From Diploptera punctata (lineage: Eukaryota > Arthropoda > Insecta > Blattodea > Blaberidae): a stretch of DNA of 64,000 bases. The notes below the pieces were generated by a model. It was not told where the DNA came from, searched no databases, and saw nothing but the letters and a program-made list of their open reading frames with translations. This document shows, piece after piece, positions 14,472-24,525 of the stretch. Both the position numbers and the translations under genes were made by a program. Each line of letters begins with the position of its first letter. Position 1 is the stretch's first letter. The stretch spans positions 1-64,000 of the forward strand of contig JASPKZ010009934.1 of assembly GCA_030220185.1 (NCBI GenBank), read 5' to 3'.

Positions 14472-14581
14472 ATCATCATTTTCATCACTTTGACCACTTT
14501 CACCATTTTCACCATCTTCACCATCACCACCACCACCATCACCATCACCACCACCACCACCACCACCATCACTATCACTAT
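14472..14581. repeat. CAC/CAT trinucleotide tract grading out of the satellite
   Basis: After the last TATCGTCTT the 9-base period persists for several units but the content becomes TCATCATTT, TCATCACTT, TGACCACTT, TCACCATTT, TCACCATCT, then pure CAC and CAT triplets to 14,581. The bottom strand encodes a run of D, G and E residues continuous with the KDD reading of the satellite, a composition artefact. Confidence 0.9.
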
Positions 14582-15130
14582 GTGAAGAATTTGAGTATCT
14601 GGGAGTAAAATTAGATAAAGAGGATAAACAAGAAGGTAATATTAAGAACAGAATAAATAAAGGTAGAGCATTAACAGCAATGATGAATGGAGATTTATGC
14701 AACAGACATATAACCAGGAAAAATAAGTTACAAATATATAGTTCAATAGTGAGAAGTACTGTCACATATGGAGTTGAAGTTTAGAAATTCAACAAAAACT
14801 TAGAACAAAAACTTATGTCGATGGAAATGGATTTCTTGAGGAGACAGCAAAATGTTCAAAATTAGACAAAATAAGAAATACTGTCATAAGAGAAAAAATG
14901 AATATTGGTTATTCAATAGTAAATTATATACGGTATAAGCAATTAAATTGTTACGGGCCCGTACGACGAATGCAAGAAGAACGATTACCCAGGAAAATAT
15001 TGGAATGGTGTCCACCTGGAAGAAGGAGGAGAGAAAGACCTCGAAACTCATGGATGCAGGAAATAAGAACTTGAATGAGAGAAAGGGGACTGGAGATTGA
15101 ATGGAGAGAGACGAGTGGAGAAGAAAAATA
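14580..15130 (+). pseudogene. LINE reverse-transcriptase C-terminal remnant
   Basis: The + strand from 14,581 reads EEFEYLGVKLDKED, then a GRALTAMMNGDL and ITRKNKLQIYSSIVRSTVTYG stretch, the thumb/post-RT signature of a non-LTR retrotransposon. After a frame change it continues MDFLRR, KQLNCYGPVRRMQEERLPRK and PPGRRRRERPRNSW, the usual C-terminal tail of such ORF2 proteins. Endonuclease, palm motifs and ORF1 are missing, so this is a 5'-truncated copy with frameshifts and stops. Its missing 5' side is where the CAC/CAT tract and the satellite begin, and an (ATT)n tract follows its 3' end. The clade is not certain. Confidence 0.8.
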
Positions 15131-15180
15131 AAACTTTAGGCACAGAAAGATGTGTAAACATTAAAATTCTGTATATAAGT

Positions 15181-15181
15181 A

Positions 15182-15266
<85 letters not shown>
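15181..15266. repeat. (ATT)n microsatellite
   Basis: About 28 uninterrupted ATT triplets directly downstream of the LINE remnant. It probably grew from the LINE 3' tail. Confidence 0.97.
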
Positions 15267-15399
15267 GTATACTTTATAGAAAAAAGAACCGATTATGTCA
15301 CAGCTAGAGACCTAAAATATTACATAAATGAGAAGGTAAAAAAAGATAGAAAATGTAGTAAGCATTTATAGTAAATACATTTTGATTTACGTTAATATT

Positions 15400-15588
15400 T
15401 CCAAATGTATTTATTACTTTGTTCAGTTTGGTATAAATCTATTATATATTATTTTGTTTATATAATTTCCATTGCATTAATTCTTTGTGTATGTTAGAGT
15501 GAGTTTTCTATTTTGAAGTTTTTCTCCTAATATTTTGTATTGTATTATTTACTAATGTATTTAGTTAATTTATTCAGTTTGTTATCAA
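15400..15588. repeat. AT-rich ~150-bp tandem repeat, left part (split by Helitron)
   Basis: Two related segments (around 15,405 and 15,555) share the pattern ATGTATTTA...TTCAGTTTG...ATCTA. The same unit resumes at 18,842 (TTATTCTTGG, CTTTCTCCTG, AATGTCTTTAATTA), so the sequence was continuous before the Helitron inserted. Confidence 0.65.
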
Positions 15589-16302
15589 TCTAATATATAA
15601 AAATGAACGTTTTTTTTTGTTTGTTTGTTTGTTTGTTTGTTTGTACTTTATGCGCGGCCTTACCGTCGATCTGATTGTGATGGGACTTTTGCAAAATGTT
15701 CAGGAGATTCCCAGGATAAACCTAGGCTATAAGAGAGTTGTGAAACTCAAATCCTACACCCTTAAAAATCGCCCTTTGTAATGGAAAACATGAAACAAGT
15801 AGCTCTTTGGACGCTTAAATTGTTTACGCTGCCTAAAACCATAACAAAGACACAAAATGAATGTACACAATTGAATATCTCAAAAAGCTCTACTAAAAAG
15901 TCCGCGACAGCATATGCTTATCTCTTACGGATAACTCAAAATAACCATTTTTGTCTTTTATTGATACAAAGAAGATCGAGACAAGTACGTAGATTACTGT
16001 GCAAGCATAGCAGCATATGGCGCTATTCTTTTACGGATAACTCACAATAATGAATTTTGTCTTTTAGCTCATTTATGCCAAGAAGATCAATGTAAATTTA
16101 TTCCCGGGCAACACCGTGTAATCAGCACGGGGAATCTTAAAATAATTACGATATACATTTATAATTATTTTTCATTTCACTTATTCAACTAATCATAAGA
16201 AGTACATTAATTTTTGTCTTTGAGCTCATAAATGCCAAGAAGATCGGGATGAGTAGATTCCCGGACAACGCCGGGTAAACAGCACGGGGTATCTAAAAAT
16301 AG

Positions 16303-17546
16303 TTGTTGTTGTTTGTTTTCAAATGCTGGGCCTTGGCAATGAAGCTATTAGCGTTCTTGCTCTCCAATATGTCTGTATGGTGGATCCAACAGGTAATACT
16401 TCACAGGTTTGTAGATGTTCTTCGTTCATTTCTTCGTCTTTTTTGCATAGAGGACAATTTGGATTCGTGTAGAATCCTATTTTATATAAATGTTTGGCCA
16501 AATAGTCATATTCTGTAAGCAGTCTAAATTTTGCTACTGCAGTTTTACATGGAATTTCTGGAATAATATCTGGCTTCTTTATAAAATATTATATTTTTTG
16601 TCTTTGGCTTTTTTACATACGTCTTGGTTTGGTTTTTTATTTGTTTTTAATTATTCTTTTTATGGATGTGAAAGGTAAGCTTTTAGTAGTATTCTGAATT
16701 AGATTGGAGCCTTTTTTGGCAAGAAAATCAGCAGTGTCATTTCCAGCAATTCCACAATGTGCAGGTATCCATTGCAACTGAATTCTTTTGTGTAGTTTTT
16801 GAAGTTGTTGAATCATTTCGTAGCATTCTTCAATTTGTATTGACTTCATTTTATGTGAATTTATTGCATATATTGCTGCCTTAGAATCAGAGAGTATGAC
16901 AGCATTTTGGAATTTATTTATTCTGTATAGTAATTGTTGGAGTGAAATACGAATAGCCGTTACTTCCGCATCAAAATTTGTTGTGTGGTATCCTGCTGGT
17001 TGATAAAATGAAAATAATGCACATGTAATTCCTGATCCTGAGTTGTTATCAATAGTAGATCCATCTGTGTAGACATGTAACCATTCTTCTGGTGGATATC
17101 TCTTATTCACAGCTTCTAACGCTAGAGCTTTTAGTACAAGTGTGGGAGTTTCAGATTTTGTAACTGGTTCTTCTATATTTAGCTGAATGTTAATAGGTTC
17201 AAAAGCAAGAGGGTTTTCTCTGATCAAAATATTTTCTTTAGATTTAGGAAGATTCAAATCTCTTTTTATTTCTGTTACTTTGGACAAGAAACTTGTTTGT
17301 GTTTTCAACTTGTTTGGTTGTAACTGTCTTTTTTCCCATTTTGATGTTGTTAACCGTAACATTTTTTCATGTTGTGTTATTGCCTGTTTCTCTAAAGTTA
17401 GACATATTGGAGGGTTCTGAGTTAGTGCTTGCATTGCTGTGATTGGGGTTGATTTAGCTGCGCCAGTTATAAGCCGTAAAGCCTGATTGTGGCATACTTC
17501 TAGGCGATTCAGGTTAGAGTTATTTGCTGTGTTTATTATCTCTACG
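16303..17546 (-). mobile_element. RNase H-type LINE, 5'-truncated, nested in the Helitron
   Basis: Reverse-strand LINE 3' part from the end of the RT domain (ALRLITGAAKSTPITAM near 17,420) through RNase H to a C-terminal cysteine/histidine segment and a short CAA-rich tail at 16,303. Helitron sequence resumes on both sides. An RNase H domain inside ORF2 places it in the I/Jockey/R1 group. Confidence 0.85.
16637..17434 (-). pseudogene. LINE ORF2 fragment with intact-looking RNase H domain
   Basis: 265 codons without a stop. From about residue 120 the RNase H fold reads VYTDGSTIDNNSG, then NFDAEVTAI, VILSDSKAAIYAI and QWIPAHCGIAGNDTADFLA, so all four acidic catalytic positions (D of TDGS, E of DAEV, D of LSDS, D of NDTAD) and the HCGI motif are present. 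In these elements the domain removes RNA from the RNA:DNA hybrid during target-primed reverse transcription. The C-terminal part continues in another frame at 16,319-16,501 (HLYKIGFY, CPLCKKDEEMNEEHLQTC, YWRAR), a CCHC-like segment usual at the end of these ORF2s. The N-terminal endonuclease and RT are absent, so it cannot be functional. Confidence 0.85.
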
Positions 17547-17608
17547 TATAAATATAAATTTATAATTTAAAAAAAAATTACTTCTTCAACTAAACATAAA
17601 AGCACGTC

Positions 17609-17634
<26 letters not shown>
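17609..17634. repeat. (AT)n microsatellite
   Basis: Simple AT dinucleotide run inside the Helitron, just past the nested LINE. Confidence 0.9.
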
Positions 17635-17639
<5 letters not shown>

Positions 17640-18841
17640 CATATAATTACGATATAAATTCTTCCTCTTACTTATTATTTAACCAAACATAAAACACACT
17701 AAATTCCGTATTTCAGCTCATTTATGTCAAGAAGATTGGGTTAAGTAGATTCCAGGGCAACGCCGGGTAATCAGAACTGGGTATCTAACTTTTTTTCATT
17801 TTACTTCTTCAACTAAACATAAAGGCACATCAATTATCATGCATTTAGGCGTAGTAGCTCTCTCCGGGTATTAGCTATTAAATTTATAATAATTTTTCCT
17901 TTCACTTACTCAGTTATACATAAGGACACATTCATTTTCATGTGTTAGCTAGAGTTTTATAGAATCTGGTTTTTGTTTCACATGTCGGATATTTTTAATT
18001 TAAATGCTATATTTATTATAAAATAACATGTATTCTACTGTTTGTTTTCCTGGACATTATTATGTTTATATAGTCCCTTTAAACAGGAGTTCATAAATTA
18101 ATCAGTCATTGAAGTAATGTCAGATTGTTATGTCGATTCTAACTAAACCATCACAACTCTCACTCGAGTATTAGGTCAATGCGGCCTGTTCCAGTCTCAA
18201 GTCCATCGTTTCCTTGGCCGTTCCAAAGATATTTTTCATGAGGTTTGTAAATCGCTAAAGGAAAATGAGTAGCGTAACCTTAAATTGGCGAAACAATAAT
18301 CTATCCTGCCACTTACTTAAATGTTCCGGACCGCAAAGAAAACAAAATAATCTAAAACTCAAAGATATTATTGTACATTATTATGTAATATTAATACAAA
18401 CGTAAGTAATTTCTACTCATTGTTTTTCTATTGTTATATATATAAATAAACGAATATATGTCATTATAAGAAGTCAATAAAATACCTAAATCTTCGGGGA
18501 AATTTGTATATACAGAATTTCAAATGCGGTGAATGTTTAGCCGTTATCTATTGCGTTCTAAAATCATTAGGTGTAGGTGTTCACCTGAAACGAAAATTTA
18601 AAAACCGCTCTAGTAATCGAAATTTTCGATGTTTCACAACAATGAATATCGTATTAAAGTAAACTGGGGTATGTCCAAAAATCAGCAAAATCCGACCGTT
18701 AGATGCAGGAGTTTACCTGGAATTTGAAATAAAAAAATACTCTAGCCATATTTAGTTTGTCGCAGTTTATACCATATAATTTAATTAGCCATCAATATTC
18801 TATTTATATAGGCGTAGCAGCGCACTCCGGGTATTAGCTAG

Positions 18842-19255
18842 TATATTATAAAATGTTTTGTTCCTATTATTCTCATTTGCATTTATTCTTGGTACGTCAG
18901 AGTGCGTTTTATATCTTGAAACTTTCTCCTGTGTTTTAGATTATTTTCTAATGTCTTTAATTACCCTCTTCACTCTGGTATTAATCTCTTCTACGTTGTT
19001 TTGTTTATTTAATTTATCTTTGTATTATTTTTAATAGTTTTATGCGGCAGATTTTATTTTGTTTTGAAACTACCTGTACAGTTATAAATTTCCCCCTCTA
19101 CCTTTAACTAAAACTTTGTAATGTATGTATTCTATATGCATTATTTATGTAACATCATTGCACCCGAACACGAGCACTTGCTCATTCGATGTCATACTGT
19201 ACACAAGATTTATTTGTGAATAAATTGTATTCTTCTTCTTATCAAAAAATAAATT
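18842..19255 (+). repeat. AT-rich repeat resumed, probable LINE 3' end
   Basis: The first ~130 bases continue the ~150-bp unit seen left of the Helitron. The rest contains a GTGAATAAATTGTATTC polyadenylation-like end followed by a CTT-rich tail near 19,240, as in LINE 3' UTRs. No coding sequence seen. Confidence 0.45.
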
Positions 19256-20371
19256 ATGCCAGCAAATTAATGCCAGCAAATTTATAATTCCATAAAACAA
19301 TGCTGAGTATCTACCTCAAAATAGAAGTTGTGTTTAGCTGAAGTAGTTTGGTTTCCTTTATGTGAAAACCTGTGAAATACGTACGTTGGAGAATAACAAC
19401 TGAATTTGGAAACGTGTGGAGCGTTGCAGAATCTAGAAAAGCGAGATTTTGTTTACTTTTACGTCAGATTCACTCTTAGTCACGTGAAGAAGTTAATATT
19501 AAGTGACAAGTGAAGAACCAGACCTAACCTAACTTGGCATCTAACTTAAACACGCCATCATTGAAATTGCATTAGTTATCAACCCGTGTATTTGTACTAC
19601 AGACATTATTTGTAAGTATGTTGAAGGAAATATTAGAGAACTATTTCAGTTTAATTATATAATAATGGCATGACCAACAACTCTTAAGAACGCCACAAGG
19701 AAACAAGTCCCATGAGACCTAAACCGATATATAATTCAATTTATATTGTATTGGGTGATCGTAAAACACAGAGAACGTCGCGCCAGTGACAAAATTCAAT
19801 AAATCGACGATTTTACGAGACGGAACATACCTCAATTAGTTATTTGGTTTGATGACTAGGGAGCATCAAAATATTATCGTCATTACATATGACATGCGGC
19901 CAGCCTCATGAATTACAGTTCAGTTAGTCTCGGATTCGAATCCCGTTAAGCCGTAGGAATTTTTCTTAAGGAAATTATTTCTGTGGTCGCCTATCGTCTG
20001 TACTTTAGATTAAATTTAGGATAAATACTTTCCTGGTGCTTCATTATCATTTATCACCCAACATATAATAGGAGTAACGTAACTAAGCTTTCCAAGTGCC
20101 CCAATGAAATGGATTGCAATTCTGCTAATGCCAGGGAGAAAGCCAGAAAGTCATAAAAACAACTGGTGGCATTAAACTGCATCAATATAAAAAATTAATC
20201 ACTATTGTGTTAATATGTTTAATCCAATCGTTAAATAATACAATGCGATTAGATTTAGGTATATGCCAATACAAATTTTGTATAAATATCAGGGATCGTG
20301 TTAGAAGTTAAAAAAGGGAAAGATATAACACTGTTCTGCATGGATACTTTTACACGCTTTATATTAGCTTG
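19256..20371. other. No gene seen
   Basis: AT-rich sequence without a convincing reading frame. CCTAACCTAAC near 19,527 is a low-complexity trait common in insect DNA. Around 19,900-19,960 a GGATTCGAATCCCG box resembles a tRNA B box and could be a decayed SINE head, too weak to call. Confidence 0.5.
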
Positions 20372-20690
20372 ACCTGTATCTCTCTATCTATGTAACGGAA
20401 TCTTTCAACGCGATTTTCACCCACTCCAAATCATTGGATCGACTTGAAAATTTTGTATACTTGTAAAGGACCCGTGACAATAAAACTATATATCTTTTTT
20501 TCTAAAATCCTGGCCAGAATCATCAGAAAAAAAAGTGTCTTTGTATCTATGTGACGAAATCTTTCAACGCGATTTTCACCCACTTAGAAACATTGGATCG
20601 ACTTGAAACTTTGTATACTTCTAAAGGACCCGTGACAATACAATAATTTCATATTTTGTTTCTAAAATCCTGGCCAGAATCATCAGAAAA
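20372..20690. repeat. 159-bp tandem duplication
   Basis: Two adjacent copies share TCTTTCAACGCGATTTTCAC, a TTGGATCGACTTGAAA segment, GGACCCGTGACAATA and TCCTGGCCAGAATCATCAG. The offset between matching positions is 159 (20,401 against 20,560). Noncoding; probably an old mobile-element end. Confidence 0.85.
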
Positions 20691-20746
20691 CCAAAAAATG
20701 AAAACTGGTATAATAGGTTGCGAACTTGTCGACTTTTTAGTCAATC

Positions 20747-20837
20747 GTTGTAAGAGCTCAATTGGTAGAGCGGTGAAATGTAGTGGTATGTAATTTCAGT
20801 AATCCATAGGTCGCTGGTTCAAATCCGCCTGGGAGGA
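20747..20837 (+). pseudogene. tRNA-Tyr-like pseudogene with intron-like insert
   Basis: D arm AGCTCAATTGGTAGAGC, then a GTA anticodon at 20,780-20,782, an intron-like insert of about 17 nt directly 3' of it, ATCCATAGGTCGCTGG and the B box GGTTCAAATCC. Order and spacing match eukaryotic tRNA-Tyr(GTA), which carries an intron one base after the anticodon. The acceptor halves (GTTGTAA against TGGGAGG) do not pair and the T stem has a mismatch, so it is a pseudogene or a tRNA-Tyr-derived SINE head. Confidence 0.65.
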
Positions 20838-20942
20838 TTTCTTTTAGAAGAGTATCACTGTTAGCTCATACTACAATAGTATCGAATTTAAAGATATTTA
20901 CATTTTTATCTTATTCTGTAAAATATTAAAACTAAAAAATAA

Positions 20943-21428
20943 AAAATAAATAATAGTTTTAAAAAACTAAAACAACACGCGTTATTAGAAAACCGACCTA
21001 AAAAATGAAAAATAATTTTAATTTCCAACACGCTTGGGATAAAATGAAAGTGGTCAACAAAAAAATAATCTCCAGCACATATAGAATAAAACTAGAGTTA
21101 TCAACAAAAAGAAAATAATTTTACCATCAAAAGCGTGGGGTGCTTTTTAATGAATTTTACATTTTCTTCTTAGAGATTTTACTTTTGCCAATATCTGTTT
21201 ATTATCAAATATATTAATTTATATAGAGCACCCCACGCTTTTGATGGTAAAATGATTTTCTTTTTGTTGATAACTCTAATTTTATTCTATATGTGTTGGA
21301 GATGATTCTTTTGTTGGCCACTTTAATTTTATCCCAAGCTTGTTGGAGATTAAAATTATTTTTCATTTTTTAGGTCGGTTTTCTAATAGAGCGTGTTGTT
21401 TTAGTTTTTTAGTACTATTATTTATTTT
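20943..21428. mobile_element. Fold-back element: ~205-bp inverted arms, ~80-bp loop
   Basis: The left arm (20,943-21,149) and right arm (21,232-21,428) are near-perfect reverse complements, sharing AAAACCGACCTAAAAAATG, CTTGGGATAAAAT, GTTATCAACAAAAAG and AAAAGCGTGGGGTGCT. There is no coding capacity and no clear target duplication; both outer ends read AATAAATAATAG. Best described as a MITE or fold-back element of unknown superfamily. Confidence 0.85.
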
Positions 21429-22117
21429 AATAAATGACCTTTCTGAATCCCAATTTCACACTGATTGCAAAAATTAAATCCGTTTTCGGGTATTACGTCA
21501 GAATGTTTTACAATTCAAAATGTTATGTTTTGAATAGTGTTTTGTAATGTACGAGTAAGTAATATTACAGTGTGCTTATCGTTTGTTCGAAAGGCCTAAC
21601 AGTTTATAATTTCAACTTTATCGCTTAAATGTGAATAATATAACTATTATTATTTTTATATTTTACTTTATGTTTATATTTATTAAAATCTACTAATTAT
21701 ATCCGCCCTAGGTCCGTACGAAAATATGTCTTCCCCTTAAAATGAACAGGGGTTAAGATATCCGCAGCTATTCTTGGAGATCTTTATCTATCTGTATTCA
21801 TCTTATCTATAAAGGAGAAGTTGAAATGTTTTTTAGTGTCTCAGGCCATAAAATTATTGAAGGAAATCTTTTCTCTTAGAGATTACTATTAAAACAAACA
21901 ATACATTAGAGAACTGGCAAAGGGTCCCTGTATATATCGAAGTGCAATCCTTCTTATCAGGCTAAAGAAAATCTCTCTGATATAATAAACCTATGCCATT
22001 TAAAAGTTGTTTTCAAATTGGAGATCAGTCTTGCGTTGTTCGTTGTCATGTAAACGTGAAGTGTGTGAGTTATCATTTTTCTGCGAGAGTAGAATACAAT
22101 AGTTTTGTTTCTTAGAA
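21429..22117. other. No gene seen
   Basis: AT-rich sequence with no supported feature; short frames only. Confidence 0.5.
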
Positions 22118-23780
22118 ATGACGAAAACGTGGTTGTGTAAATGATCCAAATCTGTTTTGCTATATATGTGGGCCAAATAAGTTGGTAAACTAAAAACAGA
22201 ATATAGCAGCTTTTTTAATGAAAACTTACTTTCAATACTTTCACATTAAGTAAGGAGACCAGTATAAATCGTGGTGCCCTCACAAAGTGCGTGCAGAGTT
22301 AAGGAGTTGGAAAAATGGAAACAAGAAGTCATTGCCCTTTGGTATCCCTATGATTTGGAGGGAAAATACAAATCATGGACTTGATTATTATATTTGTGCA
22401 GTTACGGTATCAGGATATAACAGTAAAAACAAGAAAGATATTTTATATCCTTACATTGCCTCTGCCATTCGGTCCGTACCTCATTGTCCCGATATTCCGA
22501 TTCCCTTACACCAATAACCAGATACATTGCCGTGTACATCTAGTAGCACTCAAACTGAATCGTCAGTGGATGATAAACCATATAATTCTAATCATCATAG
22601 ATGTTTTAATCAAAGTGAGTTTAATGATTTAGTGGGGATTTAAATTTGCCTAAAGAATCGGCTGAACTGTTAGGCTCCAGCTTAAAAGCAAAGAAAGTAT
22701 TGGCTGAGATATTTTTGACGGTACACGCAACGTCAGAAGGAACTTGTCCCATTTTTTGCTGAAAAAGAAAATTTTAGTGTATTGCCAAGACATCCCTGCT
22801 GTCTTAGAATTGTATAATATAAAATATGATCCCAAAGAGTGGAGGGTGTTCATAAATTGTTCTCAAAATAAGTCTTAAAGGAGTTTTGATGCATAATGGG
22901 AACATTGATCCTTCCATTTGTGTGGCCCACTCTTTTATTTTAAAGGAGACATATGAAAATTTAAAGTTTTTGTTACAAAAACTGCAGTACGAAAACCATC
23001 TGTGGCTAGTCTGTGCAGATTTCATGATTATTGAACTATTATTTGGTCAACAAGCTGGTTTCACAAAATACCCATGTTTCTTATGTGATTGGGATAGCAG
23101 AGCTAGGTCCGAACACTGGGAAAGGGAACAGTGGCCACGTAGGACTAATTTAATACCGGGCGAAAAAAAAAAACATAAGAAGTGAACCTCTTATTGATCC
23201 CTCAAAAATATTGTTTCCACCTCTCCATGTACAATTAGGTTTAATGAAACAATTTGTGAAAACTCTAGATAAATACAGTGAGTGCTTTAAATACATTTGT
23301 GCTACATTTCCTTCATTATCCTGTGAAAAAAATTAAAGCAGGTATATTTGTTGGCCCACAAATTCGAAAACTGATGATGGACAGTAAGTTCGAGAATACT
23401 ACGAGTCGAGAAGTGAAGTACGCCTGGAATGCTTTCAGAAATGTTGTTTTTAATTTCTTTGGAAATAAAAAAGACCAAATTATGTTAACATAGTGAAAGT
23501 GATGCTACAAAATTTCAAACAGAGTTGCAATATGAGTGTCAAAGTACATTTCATTCACTTCCATCTGAATTATTTTGATAATTTAGGAGACTTTAGTGAG
23601 GAACAGGGTGAACAATTTCACCAGGATATAAAAAATAAGGAAATGAGGTATCAAGGGAAGTTGAGTGTTAACGTAATGACTGATTATTTCTGGATGTTAA
23701 AAAGGGACTGCTATGAACAACATGCGAGAAAGTCAAAGAGTATAGAACATTTGAAATGCAATGTTGAGATAAGTTTATGA
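22118..23780 (+). pseudogene. Decayed copy of a multicopy arthropod gene family of unknown function
   Basis: Fragments in three + frames read in order as one protein. Near 22,122 is RKRGCVNDPNLFCYICG, then SWKNGNKKSLPFGIPMIWRE and SGYNSKNKKDILYPYIASAI. NLPKESAELLG follows near 22,650, then LKGVLMHNGNIDPSICVAHS, GQQAGFTKYPCFLCDWDSRA, FPPLHVQLGLMKQFV, GIFVGPQIRKLM and finally EEQGEQFHQDIKNKEMRYQG. From memory this series matches a large repeated family in arthropod and cnidarian genomes, usually labelled uncharacterized; its abundance suggests a transposon origin. Cys pairs (CYIC, CFLC) and the late HQDI region are the most conserved parts. Several frameshifts and stops make this copy dead. The family assignment is recollection, not a search. 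Confidence 0.7.
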
Positions 23781-24131
23781 TTGTGCTTATAAGTATTGAT
23801 TATGATTATTATTAAGTAATGATTAATTAATTCGTTATCAAATTCTGACCCAGTTTTCGAATAAAATTCTTGTTGAAAGTAATTTTTATTACTTTTCAAA
23901 AAGCTATAATTTCATTTCTAGTTATTCATGAATATTTCGAAAACCGGACGTGACGGGAGAAAATGGAGATCATTGTCGAATTCAGCACAAAACGTCCGTT
24001 TAGAATTACCTATCAGGTTAATAAAAAAGATTTAAAATGCAGAACTGTGTAATCATTCATTCACACATTGACATGTGAAAAAGATATACATTAATTCATC
24101 TATAATAAGTGCTAACTTAGATTAACAAATA
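23781..24131. other. No gene seen
   Basis: AT-rich sequence between the pseudogene and the MITE; nothing supported. Confidence 0.5.
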
Positions 24132-24133
24132 TA

Positions 24134-24480
24134 GTAGAACATCGATTATCCGAAACAGTTGGGACGGGTGTTCGGATAACCTATTTTTCGGATAATCAAT
24201 GATTTACGAAAGCAAATTGTTAGAGCTGAGGTTGGAGAAATATAACAACGCTAAATATTAAACACAAAACGTTCAAAATGACCATTAAGATTGACCTATA
24301 GTTTGAGAGAAGAAGTCGAAATTTGTTTTTTGTTCAGAGCTGAGATCGCATTTTCGCCGCTAATTTCGCATACGATTACAGCACCAGTGAAACTTCTACA
24401 TTTCTGCGAGCGCAAATTTGAATTTGCCGTCTATTAAACGATTTTTCGGTTAATCGGTATTCGGTTAATCAATGATCTAC
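24134..24480. mobile_element. Tigger/pogo-like MITE
   Basis: The left end GTAGAACATCGATTATCCG and the reverse complement of the right end, GTAGATCATTGATTAACCG, form imperfect terminal inverted repeats, and the left flank is TA. The start resembles the known Tigger/pogo consensus of the type CAGTAGAACCTCGATTATCC. At ~347 bp with no transposase it would be a non-autonomous derivative. Confidence 0.65.
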
Positions 24481-24525
24481 TTTAACTACAAAAAAGTCAA
24501 CTTTTAAATCTCATATTTGTACCCA

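Larger units (their letters stand above)
15589..18841 (+). mobile_element. Helitron (non-autonomous), carrying a nested LINE
   Basis: The 5' end is TC followed by TAATATATAAAAATG and a (TTTG)n run, inserted after an A. The 3' end is a GC-rich palindromic tail (CTCCGGGTATTAG) closing in CTAG at 18,838-18,841, followed by T. This TC...CTAG structure between A and T, without terminal inverted repeats or target duplication, is diagnostic of Helitrons. Inside, a ~190-bp block ending in GCAACGCCGGGTAATCAG recurs near 16,090, 16,270 and 17,770, and a degenerate extra 3' end lies near 17,865, so part may be a concatenated or chimeric copy. No Rep/helicase is encoded. A second member of the family is at 25,491-30,040 on the other strand. 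Confidence 0.8.

Noticed and set aside
5768..14493. Possible repetitive membrane or collagen-like protein genes
   Set aside because: No conserved start, no domain, composition fully explained by the satellite.
1..14495. Long stop-free frames in the satellite (SSL, RLY, VFI repeats; KDD on the reverse strand)
   Set aside because: The 9-bp unit is a multiple of three with no stop in most frames, so open frames are automatic. Eight-base units shift the frame constantly and starts are chance.
14400..14765. Reverse-strand acidic/glycine-rich protein
   Set aside because: It is satellite plus CAC/CAT tract plus the antisense of a LINE ORF.
20747..20837. Functional tRNA-Tyr gene
   Set aside because: The acceptor stem does not pair and the T stem has a mismatch.
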